DNA of 64,000 nucleotides, taken from Alphaproteobacteria bacterium. Its GTDB lineage: Bacteria > Myxococcota_A > UBA796 > GCA-2862545. The notes below the pieces were generated by a model, which was not told the origin of the DNA, did no database searches, and saw nothing but the letters and a program-made list of their open reading frames with translations. Location: contig JACKET010000003.1 of NCBI GenBank assembly GCA_020632875.1, positions 1 through 64,000 of the forward strand, given 5' to 3'. The position numbers and the translations under genes are program-made. This document shows, piece by piece, positions 22,485 through 31,611 of the stretch; position 1 is the first letter of the stretch; each line of letters starts with the position of its first letter.

Positions 22485-23939
22485 TCAGAGCCGGAGCTTC
22501 TCCTTCTCGACGAGCCGCCCGCCCTCCACCGCGACGCGCACGATGGAGTTCCAGCCGCCGACCCACACGGAGCCGTCGGGCGCGAGCAGCATGTCGCGCA
22601 TGTACTCGAGGCCCGAGAGGTCGAGGTCGTACGCCTCGCCATGGTCGAGCACCACGAGCCCCTGGGTGTAGTGGAGCAGCCAGACCCGGTCGCGGTCGGC
22701 GTCGACCGCCATGGCGCTGGCCTTCGTGTCGACGCCGGGCACGCTGCGGAAGGCGCCGGTCTCGCGGTCGTACGCGAAGAACCCCGACTCGAAGTCGACG
22801 ACCCACAGGGTTCCGCGGGGGTCGGTGTAGAACCGGCGGGGGTCGCGGCCCGGATAGCCGCCCGACTGCAACGGCCAGGTCTGCTTGCCGTGCCGGACGG
22901 CCTGGAGGAAGTCGATGCTCCACACCGAGCCGTCGGGCGCCCACTCGAGGTCGTGGCCCGCGCGCTTCACGCCCGTCGCGGCGAGCTTGCCGTCGTTCAG
23001 GCGATGCTCGCGGGCCCCCTGCATCACGACGAGCTCGCCCTCGTGGTCGAGGTACACCGCGAAGGTGCCGCCCTCGCGGGTCTCGGAGTCGAACGACACG
23101 GTCGTCCACTCGCCGTCGTACTTCAGCAGGCGGTGGTAGCAGCCGGCGTACAGGGCGCCGCGGTACACGGCGAGCGAGCCGCAGATCATCTCCTCGCGCA
23201 CGCTCTCGGGTCGGCCGTCCTTCCAGACCACCACGCCGCCCTGGGTGCCCGCCACCAGGCGCCCGTCGTACGTCGCCAGCGTGTAGACCTCGTTCAGCTC
23301 GGGCGATTCGGGGCCCGCGACCGCGGGGCCACAGTCGTCTTCGTAGAGCTTCATGTACTCGGTGGCGTGGCTGACGCTCTGCGCCGGCAGGTTGCGCTTG
23401 CCGTCGGGGAAGCGCTCGAGCACGGTGCGCCAGCTCGTCCAGACCGCGCACCACGAGCCGTCCATCTTGCCCTGCGCGTCGATCAGCGCGACGGCGGCCT
23501 GGGCCGCGAAGTCGTCGGGCAGCGCGTTGGCCCCGCTCGTGGCGAGGGCCAGGGGCGTGGCCCCGCGCAGATCGTCCGAGGAGCCCTTCACCATCGGGCC
23601 GAGCTCGAGGTAGTCGTCGTGGGCGAGCAGGTAGCCGAGCAGCACGCGCTCGGCGGGCAGCACGTCGGCCAGCCGCAGATCGTCGGGGCTCTTCCGGCCG
23701 CGCTTCTCGGCGATGGCCGCGAGCAGCTGCTGGGCACGGCCCGACCCCTGCCATCCCAGCGCGTCGACGACCGCGATGCGCTCGCCCAGCGGGTGGTCGC
23801 CGAGCAGATAGCGCGCGACCGCCGGGCTCATCCCGTCACGGGCGAGCTTCACGCCCTCGGACGCGGGATAGCCGACCGACAGGTCGATCGAGGTGAGCGG
23901 AGAATCGGCGAGGGCGGCGGAGAAGAGCAGGGTCAGCAT
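22485..23939 (-). CDS. Exported protein with propeller-like C-terminal half
   Basis: Predicted periplasmic or secreted protein of 484 aa; no named family recognised. A short signal sequence (MLTLLFSAALA) is followed by an alpha-helical region to about residue 200, then a beta-rich half with repeated strands resembling a two-component-regulator or WD-type propeller: VAGTQGGVVVWKDG, AGCYHRLLKYDG, DGSVWSIDFLQAV, RGTLWVVDFESGFFAYDRE, DRVWLLHYTQGLVVLDHG, DGSVWVGGWNSIV. That pattern suggests a scaffold or ligand-reading role rather than catalysis. TAGGCT lies 6 nt before the ATG and there is no Shine-Dalgarno. It is separated from the PLD gene upstream by only 17 bp. Confidence 0.8.
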   Translation of the reverse strand: MLTLLFSAALADSPLTSIDLSVGYPASEGVKLARDGMSPAVARYLLGDHPLGERIAVVDALGWQGSGRAQQLLAAIAEKRGRKSPDDLRLADVLPAERVLLGYLLAHDDYLELGPMVKGSSDDLRGATPLALATSGANALPDDFAAQAAVALIDAQGKMDGSWCAVWTSWRTVLERFPDGKRNLPAQSVSHATEYMKLYEDDCGPAVAGPESPELNEVYTLATYDGRLVAGTQGGVVVWKDGRPESVREEMICGSLAVYRGALYAGCYHRLLKYDGEWTTVSFDSETREGGTFAVYLDHEGELVVMQGAREHRLNDGKLAATGVKRAGHDLEWAPDGSVWSIDFLQAVRHGKQTWPLQSGGYPGRDPRRFYTDPRGTLWVVDFESGFFAYDRETGAFRSVPGVDTKASAMAVDADRDRVWLLHYTQGLVVLDHGEAYDLDLSGLEYMRDMLLAPDGSVWVGGWNSIVRVAVEGGRLVEKEKLRL

Positions 23940-23945
23940 GACCGC

Positions 23946-23951
23946 AGCCTA
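23946..23951 (-). promoter_or_regulatory. -10-like hexamer directly before the start codon
   Basis: TAGGCT on the minus strand, 6 nt before the ATG at 23939, in sequence very similar to that before 8925 (TAGGCTGCG then ATG). It lies in the 17-bp gap after the PLD gene, so it would give a separate, leaderless message. Confidence 0.4.
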
Positions 23952-23956
23952 ACCGC

Positions 23957-25957
23957 CTACCGGTCGCACCACCGGTGCGCGGCGGGGTTCGTGCGGTACG
24001 CGTCGGAGTTGATGTCGGGGCACGCCTGGTAGATCGCGTCCTTCAGGTAGTCGACCTCGCCCTGGGTCAGCGCCATCGGCGTGAACACGATGGGGAAGTC
24101 GCCCGTCGGCGCCTGGACCTGCGCGAGCAGGTCGTCGTACATCGCCATGTCGTTCGCGCGGTTCGTCTCCCAGATCGTCTCGAAGTTCAACGCGAACCCC
24201 GACACCACCTCGCGGTACTGGCCCGCGTGCAGCATCACGACGTTCTCGAACGTGTCGAACTCGGCGTTCGGCGAGAGGTTGTAGCTGCCGGTGGCCACGA
24301 TCTCGCGGTCGATCACGAAGTACTTGTGGTGCATCTGGTCGGCGTACGTGTAGTCCCAGCGGTACGCGTAGTACTTGTAGCGAACGTCGATCCCGGCATT
24401 CGCGAGCGCGATGCCGAAGTAGTAGCCGGCGTTCGCGCAGTCCTCGAAGTCGGCGTCGTTCGCGGCGGCTTCGATGCACGCCTGGTGCTCGTCCAGCTCC
24501 TGCTGGTGGAACCACTGGCTGATGTACTCCTGGCCGTCGAGGTACACGCGGATGTCGATGCTCGGGTCGCGCAGCTTCTTCTCGAGCAGCGCGTCGAAGA
24601 TCTGGCGGCTGCGCAGGTGCCCGCTCGCGATCCAGATGCTCTGGTCGGCCTGCTGGATGAGCTGCACGAGCTGGTCGCGCACGACGGACTGCCCGTCGAG
24701 GTTGCGGTAGGTCGGGCCGTAGCGGCTGCTGTCGTAGGCCTCGAAGTTCGCCGAGGTGAACACGACCCCCGCGCCTTCGGCCGTCGCCACGTCGCTCTCG
24801 AGCACGGGGACGCTCGGCTCGTTCTCGATGGCCTCGTTCCACACGACCGGGCGGCCGTTCTCCCACATGCCGTCGAACTCGCGCTGGAACATCAGGTTCA
24901 GGCGGGCGTCGCCCTGGATGAAGAGCGTGTTCTCGTCGAAGCGCGTGCCGGCGCCGTTCGACCAGTTGCCGCTGCCCGAGATCAGCGTGCCGGTGCCGGC
25001 CTGGGACGCGTGGTCGCGCGGGCCATCCACGATGGCGAACTTGTGGTGCATGATCTTGTTGATCCAGCGCACCTCGATGCCGCGGTCCTCGAACCACGCG
25101 GAGGTCGTGCCCTGCGGATCCTTGCGGTCTTCGCTGGCGCCGTCGAACACGATGCGCACCTTCACTCCGCGGCCGGCGGCCCGCACGATGGCCTCCTTCA
25201 CGCCCGAGTCGCTCATCGAGTACATCGCGATGTCGACGGACCGGCGCGCTTCGTCGAGGCGCTTCGCGACCTCGGCGAGGTGGGATTGCTCGTAGGGCTG
25301 CGGGCTGAACACCACGTCGGCCTGGGTCGCGCACTGCGACAGGCCCCACGCGAGCAGGTCGGCGAGGGTCTGGTCGCCCACCTGCGGCACGGCGTCGATG
25401 TCGTCGAGGGAGTTGAAGCGCACGTCGTCGAGCGTCGCGGGAACCCCGTCGGGGCCGTTGCGCTTGCGCACGATCTCGGTCGCGGCGCGGCTGTAGACCC
25501 CGATCGCCTTCAGGTCCTCTTCGGTCGTGTCGGCGGCCGAGAGGTACTCCGACACGGTGCGCTCCATGCACGCGTACTCGGGGTCGATCACGATGTCGCA
25601 GGTGCGGGCGGCGTACCCGTAGAGGCTGTCGATGCTGGACTTCCCGATCCAGGGCACCGCGTCGATGTCGGCGACGGACGTGAAGACGTAGTCGTCGGGT
25701 GTGCCGAACACGCCGTCTGCGCCGGCCCGCTTGGCGATCAGGTTGTCGGCGCCGGTCGGGTGGACGCCGATCTCCTTGAGGATTTCGGCCGTCGCGCTGG
25801 GCTCGTTCGCGAACCGCACGACCGAGGCGTCTTCGCACGTGGTGCGCGTGGAGGACCGGAAGAACTGGTGCGGATCCGGAGCCGGGCCGAAGGGCCCGTT
25901 GCACGCCGTGGCGACGAACGAGGCAGCGAGGACGGCCGCAAAGGGGCGAAGAGACAT
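23957..25957 (-). CDS. Phospholipase D-like lipoprotein with helix-hairpin-helix-like repeats
   Basis: Envelope lipoprotein of 666 aa. The ATG at 25957 has a GGAG box 6 nt upstream and gives a signal peptide with lipobox (SFVATAC). Two similar ~70-residue units follow (residues ~45-200), each with KR.G.DGV..T.DD, then (D/S)IDAVPxxG, which looks like a helix-hairpin-helix. Residues ~215-600 contain two PLD half-sites: HHKFAIVDG with GSGNWS, and HHKYFVIDREIVATGSYN, so both HKD motifs look intact. It should hydrolyse or transfer a phosphodiester; a nucleic acid or a phospholipid are both possible, and the DNA-binding-type repeats favour the former. Confidence 0.9.
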   Translation of the reverse strand: MSLRPFAAVLAASFVATACNGPFGPAPDPHQFFRSSTRTTCEDASVVRFANEPSATAEILKEIGVHPTGADNLIAKRAGADGVFGTPDDYVFTSVADIDAVPWIGKSSIDSLYGYAARTCDIVIDPEYACMERTVSEYLSAADTTEEDLKAIGVYSRAATEIVRKRNGPDGVPATLDDVRFNSLDDIDAVPQVGDQTLADLLAWGLSQCATQADVVFSPQPYEQSHLAEVAKRLDEARRSVDIAMYSMSDSGVKEAIVRAAGRGVKVRIVFDGASEDRKDPQGTTSAWFEDRGIEVRWINKIMHHKFAIVDGPRDHASQAGTGTLISGSGNWSNGAGTRFDENTLFIQGDARLNLMFQREFDGMWENGRPVVWNEAIENEPSVPVLESDVATAEGAGVVFTSANFEAYDSSRYGPTYRNLDGQSVVRDQLVQLIQQADQSIWIASGHLRSRQIFDALLEKKLRDPSIDIRVYLDGQEYISQWFHQQELDEHQACIEAAANDADFEDCANAGYYFGIALANAGIDVRYKYYAYRWDYTYADQMHHKYFVIDREIVATGSYNLSPNAEFDTFENVVMLHAGQYREVVSGFALNFETIWETNRANDMAMYDDLLAQVQAPTGDFPIVFTPMALTQGEVDYLKDAIYQACPDINSDAYRTNPAAHRWCDR

Positions 25958-26015
25958 CCGGTGCTCCACAGAAAGAGGCGTCGGCGGCAGAAAAGAGAAC
26001 CGCCAGACGCACCGC

Positions 26016-26043
26016 GATGTAGCCCGTTCGCCCGCCCTGTCAA
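26016..26043 (-). promoter_or_regulatory. Sigma-70-like promoter for the PLD gene
   Basis: On the minus strand TTGACA (26038-26043) is followed after 16 bp by TACATC (26016-26021). The -35 is a perfect consensus match. It would start transcription about 50 nt before the ATG at 25957, in the gap after the upstream DUF2330 gene. Confidence 0.6.
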
Positions 26044-26086
26044 GGCACGGTGAAGCGGGCGTGCAACCGATCCTTTGCGGAGCGCT

Positions 26087-27661
26087 TCAGCCCCTCCGGC
26101 GTCGCGCCAGGACCGCGCCGAACAGCGCGAGCAGCGAGCCCGCGAACGGCGCCGCGCTGGGGCTGCAGCCGCACTTCTTGCCCACCCCGTCGACCTCGGC
26201 CCACGCGTCTTCCGTCATGTCGGCGATCACCTCGGGCTGGCCGTGCTTCGAGGGCTGCTCGATGCGGATGGCCTCGATCGCGGAGCTCCGGTCGAGCCAG
26301 AGCTCGGAGTCGGTGCGGCCGCCCAGCTCGCCCGTCGGGGGGAACCGGTAGGCCCGGCCGTCCGACAGCTCCAGGCGGCGGGGCGCGTCGGTGAAGCGCT
26401 TGCCGTTGCACTCGATGAACATCGTCGCCTCGTGCCGGTTGTCGACGGGCGCCATGTCGTGGTTCAGCTCGAACACGGGGTCGACGGTCATCTCGTCGGC
26501 GTCGAGGCTCGACGACATCCGCGACACCCACGGCGCGTCGAACAGCCGCTCGGCGCGCCGCATGGGCTCCCACACGTAGCGATCCAGATCCGCGTTCAGC
26601 GCGGCGAGATTCACGCCGTCGAGCGAGCCCGCGATCTGCCCGAGCTCGGTCAGCTCGACGCCGTGCCCCGCGAATGCGACCGCCGCGTTCGAGCCCACCT
26701 GCAGCTGGGAGTCGTTCCAGAGGCTCACGAAGACCGCTGGATCCACGGCGCCCGCCATCGCCTCGGCCCGGGCTTCGATCTGGCCGTTCCACAACAGACC
26801 ACGCAGCACGTCGGGCGACCCCGCATAGTCCGTCGCGAAGGCGTGCCCGCCGGCCTGATCCGCGGCCCGCGACACCACGTCGTAGTAGTTCGTGCCGCCG
26901 CTGAACCAGTCGAGGTTCGCTTCGTTGATCGCGACGTGCAGGTAGCTCGTGGGCACCGCGCGGGCGGCCCCGAACACGCTGACCTCGAGCCGCAGATCCG
27001 GCGCCGACGCGATGGACGTGAGCTGGATCGGGATGGACGCCGCGTCGCCGGAGTATCGCCAGCCGAGCGGCGCGATGTCGCCGGCGTCGCGGTCCTTCGA
27101 GAGGCGCACGGCCAGGAAGTACGAATCCGCCGCGAGGTATGGCTGCAGGACGCCGGAGAGCCCGTCCGGCACGGCGTAGCTGTTCTCACCGAGCCAGCCG
27201 AGCAGCTCGTCGGCCGTGCTCGCCTGGAGCACGACGTAGTCGTACGGCCCGACCTGGCCCTGATCCACGACGTTCGGACCCTCGCCGGCGAACCCCGTGT
27301 CCGCGAAGCCGATGTCGTCGAAGGACCGCTTCGCGCATCCGAACGAGATCCGCGGCCCGAACCGGCAGTTCCCCTCCTGCACCTGGTCGAGGCGCACCGT
27401 GGGAGCGAGCTCCTCCGCGAGCACGTCGAACAGCCGATCGCTCGACAGGAACACGTCGGGCTGCTTCGCGACGGGCACCACCCAGCCGAACGCGTCGGGC
27501 GGGCCCTCGTAGAAGATCTGCACGTGCGCTTCGACCACACCGGCGTCTTCGTCGATGTGGAACGCGACGCGCTCGGCGTTCTGGACGACCTGGACCTCGA
27601 GCGGCCCCGGGTCGCAGAACATCCCGCCGCACGCCCATGCGGCCATCAGCTCCATCACCAT
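26087..27661 (-). CDS. DUF2330 protein, MYXO-CTERM-like tail (downstream copy)
   Basis: DUF2330-family protein of 524 aa, function unknown. The diagnostic ACGGMFCDPGPLEVQVVQNA is near the N-terminus, followed by IFYEGPPDAFGWVVPVAKQPD and a long beta-rich domain. It ends KKCGC, a hydrophobic stretch LLALFGAVLA and RRRR. The ATG at 27661 has GGAGG 5 nt upstream, but only ~9 residues precede the ACGG motif, far too short for a normal signal peptide; the upstream paralogue has a normal one. The start overlaps the paralogue's stop. Export of this copy is therefore doubtful despite its sorting-type tail. Confidence 0.88.
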   Translation of the reverse strand: MVMELMAAWACGGMFCDPGPLEVQVVQNAERVAFHIDEDAGVVEAHVQIFYEGPPDAFGWVVPVAKQPDVFLSSDRLFDVLAEELAPTVRLDQVQEGNCRFGPRISFGCAKRSFDDIGFADTGFAGEGPNVVDQGQVGPYDYVVLQASTADELLGWLGENSYAVPDGLSGVLQPYLAADSYFLAVRLSKDRDAGDIAPLGWRYSGDAASIPIQLTSIASAPDLRLEVSVFGAARAVPTSYLHVAINEANLDWFSGGTNYYDVVSRAADQAGGHAFATDYAGSPDVLRGLLWNGQIEARAEAMAGAVDPAVFVSLWNDSQLQVGSNAAVAFAGHGVELTELGQIAGSLDGVNLAALNADLDRYVWEPMRRAERLFDAPWVSRMSSSLDADEMTVDPVFELNHDMAPVDNRHEATMFIECNGKRFTDAPRRLELSDGRAYRFPPTGELGGRTDSELWLDRSSAIEAIRIEQPSKHGQPEVIADMTEDAWAEVDGVGKKCGCSPSAAPFAGSLLALFGAVLARRRRG

Positions 27662-29262
27662 TCCGTCCTCCGCCGCGCGAGGAGCGCGCCGAACAGCGCG
27701 AGCACCGAGCCCGCGAACGGCGCCGCGCTCGGGGTGCAGCCGCACTTGCCGCCGACCCCGTCGACCTCGGCCCACGCGTCTTCCGTCATGTCGGCGATCA
27801 CCTCGGGCTGGCCGTGCTTCGAGGGCTGCTCGATGCGGATGGCCTCGATCGCCGAACTCCGGGCGAGCCAGAGCTCGGAGTCGGTCCGGCCGCCCAGCTC
27901 GCCCGTCGGCGGGAACCGGTACGCCCGTCCGTCCGAGAGCTCCAGCCGGCGCGGCGCCTCGGTGAACTGCTTGCCGTTGCACTCGATGAACATCGTGGCT
28001 TCGTGGCGGTTGTCGACCGGCGCCATGTCGGCGTTCAGCTCGAACACCGGATCCACCGTCATCTCGTCGGCATCGAGGCTCGACGACAGCCGCGTGACCC
28101 ACGGCTGCTCGAACAGGGCCTCGCCGCGGCGGTACGGCGCGAACACGAAGCGCTCGAGATCCGCCGCGAGCAGCGCCAGATCGACCTCCACGAGATCCTG
28201 CGCCGTGAGGAGCTGGCCGAAGTCGTCGACCGCGACCCCGTGCCCGGCGAAGGCCGCCACCACGTTCGCGCTACCGCCGAGCTGCAGGTCGTTCCACGCC
28301 GTGAAGAAGCTCAGCGGATCGGTCGCCGCGACGACCGCTTCGGCGCCCGCTTCGCGCTGCCCGTTCCACAACGAGCCCGCCAGGAAGCCCACCGGGCCGG
28401 CATAGTCGGTCGCGAAGGCGTGCCCGCCGGCCTGATCCGCGGCCCGCGAAACCACGTCGTAGTAGTTCGTGCCGCCGCTGAACCAGTCGAGGTTCGCTTC
28501 GTTGATCGCGACGTGCAGGTAGCTCGTGGGCACCGCGCGGGCGGCGCCGAACACGCTGACCTCGAGCCGCAGGTCGGGCGCCGACGCGATGGAGGTGAGC
28601 TGGATCGGGATCGACGCCGCGTCACCCGTGTACCGCCAGCCGAGCGGCGCGATGTCGCCGGTGTCGCGGTCCTTCGAGAGGCGCACGGCCAGGAAGTGCG
28701 AGTCGCTCGCGAGGTAGGGCTGCAGCACCCCGGAGAGCCCGTCCGGCACGGCGTAGCTGTTCTCGCCGAGCCACGCGAGCAGCGCGTCGGACGTGCTCGC
28801 CTGGAGCACCACGTAGTCGTAGGGCCCCACCTGTCCGTCGTCGACGACGCTCACCGGGGCGTCGTCGGTGTCGGCGTCGACGTCGACCTCGCGCGGCGCC
28901 GCGTTGAGCGACATCTCCGACGTGCAGCCGATCCCGCCCCCACGACCGAACCGGCAGTTGCCCTCCTGCACCTGGTCGAGGCGGACCGTCGGCGCGAGCT
29001 GCTGCGCCAGCACGTCGAACAGCGCGTCGGTCGAGAGGAACACCTCGGGCTGCTTCGCGACGGGGACCACCCAGCCGAACGCGTCGGGCGGACCCTCGTA
29101 GAAGATCTGGACGTGTGCCTCGACCGTACCGGCGTCTTCGTCGACGTGGAACGCGATCCGCTCGGCGTTCTGCACGACCTGGACCTCGAGCGGACCGGGA
29201 TCGCAGAACATCCCGCCACAGGCGAGCGCCGCCCCGGAGACGAGGGAGAAGGTCGGAATCAT
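27655..29262 (-). CDS. DUF2330 protein, MYXO-CTERM-like tail (upstream copy)
   Basis: DUF2330-family protein of 535 aa with a signal peptide (MIPTFSLVSGAALA, cleavage before CGG) and an AGGAG box before the ATG. The body runs in parallel with the downstream copy at both protein and DNA level over nearly its whole length. Divergence concentrates around residues 105-135 (cysteine-containing loop FGRGGGIGCTSEM versus FGPRISFGCAKRS) and 290-370. The tail is GKCGC, LALFGALLA, RRR. This is a recent tandem duplication. The role is unknown; the signal peptide and tail indicate an exported, anchored protein. Confidence 0.9.
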   Translation of the reverse strand: MIPTFSLVSGAALACGGMFCDPGPLEVQVVQNAERIAFHVDEDAGTVEAHVQIFYEGPPDAFGWVVPVAKQPEVFLSTDALFDVLAQQLAPTVRLDQVQEGNCRFGRGGGIGCTSEMSLNAAPREVDVDADTDDAPVSVVDDGQVGPYDYVVLQASTSDALLAWLGENSYAVPDGLSGVLQPYLASDSHFLAVRLSKDRDTGDIAPLGWRYTGDAASIPIQLTSIASAPDLRLEVSVFGAARAVPTSYLHVAINEANLDWFSGGTNYYDVVSRAADQAGGHAFATDYAGPVGFLAGSLWNGQREAGAEAVVAATDPLSFFTAWNDLQLGGSANVVAAFAGHGVAVDDFGQLLTAQDLVEVDLALLAADLERFVFAPYRRGEALFEQPWVTRLSSSLDADEMTVDPVFELNADMAPVDNRHEATMFIECNGKQFTEAPRRLELSDGRAYRFPPTGELGGRTDSELWLARSSAIEAIRIEQPSKHGQPEVIADMTEDAWAEVDGVGGKCGCTPSAAPFAGSVLALFGALLARRRTEW

Positions 29263-29345
29263 GTGCGGCTCCTGGGAGCCGTGCCCCGCCCGACTCTACC
29301 ACGGGATCCGGGCAGCCGCACCGAATGGAGGGACAGAACAATCAT

Positions 29346-29406
29346 CGTTCGACAGGAACGAATGTCGAAACAATTGCTTGACGATCCGCTGACGGCCGAT
29401 TTACGC
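29346..29406. promoter_or_regulatory. Palindromic operator-like site and promoter in a divergent gap
   Basis: A 22-bp dyad TTCGACA-N8-TGTCGAA (29348-29369) overlaps a second one, CGTTC-N5-GAACG (29346-29360). On the plus strand TTGACG (29378-29383) followed after 17 bp by TTACGC (29401-29406) could be a promoter for the gene at 29435. The stretch is AT-rich against the background and lies between divergent genes, so the dyads could control both. The binding protein is not known. Confidence 0.45.
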
Positions 29407-29434
29407 TCAGGACGGTCGTGAGACCCCTGGCCAG

Positions 29435-31570
29435 ATGTGGCCGGTTTGTTCGATTGCCATTGCTTTGTCGAGGTGTGTTGTGATCGCACTGCTCGTGTTG
29501 TTCGGATGTGGAAGTGTGGGTGGCCTCCAGGGTGAGGACGGCCAGGACCCCGAGAACGTCGGCCCCGGGGCGAAGCCCGAGCTGACCATCGATGCGCCGG
29601 CCGCGGCGTCCTACCTGACGACGGCCTCGGTGAGCGTCACCGGCGCGGCGGCGGACATGGAGTCCGTGACCGTGAACGGCGTCCCCGCGACGCTCTCCGG
29701 CGGGACCTACAGCGCCAACCAGTCCCTCGTGAAGGGCCTCAACCTGTTCGACGTGCGCGGCACCGACATCGAGGGCAGGCCGCACCGCCGGCTCCGGTCG
29801 GCGCTGAAGGGCGAGTTCCACCCGCCCTCGGGCTTCGTCGGGTCCGCGCTCCAGGTGCACCTCGGCGCCTCCGAGCTCGATGCCGTCACCCCGCTCCTCG
29901 GCGGAATCGTCGACCCCGCCGCGCTCTCCGACCAGGTGGTCGCGATGAACCCCGTCGTGGACGACGGGTCGATGGTCGCGAACGTGACCGGCGTGACCTT
30001 CGCCGAGCCCATCATCATCGCCACGCCCGTCGAGGGCCTGCTCGACGTGGCCATCACGCTCCCGGCCTTCGAGATCCCCATCGAGGTCGAGACCACGGTG
30101 CTGTTCTTCCCGATCGGCCTCGACGGCGCCCTGCGCACGGACGAGCTCGTCGTCACCACCAGCGTGGCGCTCGCCCCCGACGGGCAGGGCGGCCTCGACG
30201 TGCAGCTCGTCGACACCACGATCGAGATGGTGAACTTCGAGATCGACATCTCCGGCCTCGCCGACTTCATCGAAGACGCCTTCATGTCCGACGAGGAGGC
30301 CGAGCTCATGGTGGCCGCCCAGCTCGACGGCGTCGTCGCGAGCCTGCAGACCACGATCGACGAGATGATCGCGGGCCTCGACCTGTCGCTCGAGACCGAG
30401 CTGATGGGCCAGCAGCTCGCGCTCGACACGTCGTTCTCGGCGGCCGGCGTGGACTCGACGGGCATCTGGCTCGGCCTCGACGTGCAGGCCGACGTGAGCG
30501 GCGCCAGCGTCGCGGGTGCCGGGCACCTCTACCAGGGCGCGCCGACGGCCATGGGCGGCGACACGGTCACCGTGCAGGTCGCCGACGACTTCATGAACCG
30601 CTTCCTCCACGAGCTGTGGGGCGCCGGTGCGGTCGACATCGACCTGCCGATCGAGCCCACCGGCCTCGAGAGCGCGCTGCTCCTGATGTTCGGCGGCCAG
30701 CAGGGCCAGGCCGGCTCGCTCTCCCTCCGGTCCGCGCTGCCCCCGACCTGGATCGGGCGCGGTGGCGACTCCCGCCTCCAGCTCGGCGAGGTCGTGATGA
30801 CCGTCGAGACCCCCGGCGGCGAGTACGGCGACGTGGTCGAGCTCGCCATGGCGGTCGACGCGAAGGCCGAATTCGCCATCACCGAGACGGGCGCCGGCAT
30901 CGTGCTGTCCGACGCCGACATCACGCTCGAGCCGCTCGGCGAGGGCGAGAAGATCGACGCGCTCCGCGCCAAGGTCCCCGAGCTGCAGACCGCGATGGGC
31001 ATCGGCATCGGCCTGCTCAACGACATGCTGTCCTTCCCCATCGAGGGCTTCGACACGAGCGTGCTCCCCGAGCTCGGCATCGTCCGCGACCCGTCCGACC
31101 GGGGCCTCATGCTCCAGATCTCCCTGGCGGACCTCGACCTCGGCGCCCTGCTCGGCGGCACGCCGGTCGAGCCCGATCCCGGAACCGACCCGAACGCCGA
31201 CCCCAACCCGCCCGCGCCGACGGTGCCGGAGGCCATGGAGGTCGCGATCCCCGACACCGCCGTGGTGTACGACTCCGACGGGACCGTCGACTTCGACGGC
31301 GAGACCGGCTGGGTCTGCCGCAACGACGACATCGAGGTGCTCGGGAACGACGGGACCTGGTACGTCGACAACCGCGGCGAGGTCACCCTCGTGGGGACCG
31401 GCCACACGGTCTACGCCCACGACAACGCCGACGTGATCCTGCTCTCCACCGGCAACACCGTGTACGCGGACGTGGGCGCCGATGTCGACGACCAGGACGG
31501 CACGAACACCATCATCTGGGTCGACCCGATGACGTTCGACACGAGCCTGGCCCCCGCGGACGGCTGCTGA
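29435..31570 (+). CDS. Large lipoprotein with Ig-like and DUF3060-like domains
   Basis: Outer-envelope lipoprotein of 711 aa, family not certain. N-terminal hydrophobic segment with lipobox (LVLFGC). Residues ~45-110 resemble a bacterial Ig-like/glucodextranase-B domain (PELTIDAPAAASYLTTASVS, VNGVPATLSGGTY). The middle (110-570) alternates amphipathic strands and helices (ISGLADFIEDAF, LSLETELMGQQLALD) and could be a lipid-binding tubular fold; that is a guess. After a Pro/Asp linker, residues ~600-700 look like DUF3060 (TWYVDNRGEVTLVGTGHTVY, STGNTVYADVG). The first ATG was taken; a GTG 45 bases later, before the core of the signal segment, is an alternative. No close functional partner is visible. 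Confidence 0.82.
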   Translation: MWPVCSIAIALSRCVVIALLVLFGCGSVGGLQGEDGQDPENVGPGAKPELTIDAPAAASYLTTASVSVTGAAADMESVTVNGVPATLSGGTYSANQSLVKGLNLFDVRGTDIEGRPHRRLRSALKGEFHPPSGFVGSALQVHLGASELDAVTPLLGGIVDPAALSDQVVAMNPVVDDGSMVANVTGVTFAEPIIIATPVEGLLDVAITLPAFEIPIEVETTVLFFPIGLDGALRTDELVVTTSVALAPDGQGGLDVQLVDTTIEMVNFEIDISGLADFIEDAFMSDEEAELMVAAQLDGVVASLQTTIDEMIAGLDLSLETELMGQQLALDTSFSAAGVDSTGIWLGLDVQADVSGASVAGAGHLYQGAPTAMGGDTVTVQVADDFMNRFLHELWGAGAVDIDLPIEPTGLESALLLMFGGQQGQAGSLSLRSALPPTWIGRGGDSRLQLGEVVMTVETPGGEYGDVVELAMAVDAKAEFAITETGAGIVLSDADITLEPLGEGEKIDALRAKVPELQTAMGIGIGLLNDMLSFPIEGFDTSVLPELGIVRDPSDRGLMLQISLADLDLGALLGGTPVEPDPGTDPNADPNPPAPTVPEAMEVAIPDTAVVYDSDGTVDFDGETGWVCRNDDIEVLGNDGTWYVDNRGEVTLVGTGHTVYAHDNADVILLSTGNTVYADVGADVDDQDGTNTIIWVDPMTFDTSLAPADGC

Positions 31571-31611
31571 TCCGACTGTCGACCCGTCGTATCCTCGCGG
31601 GCGGAGGCCGC

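Noticed and set aside
22419..24032. Plus-strand 537-aa frame
   Set aside because: Antisense to the propeller-like gene, which has signal peptide and repeats; shadow frame.
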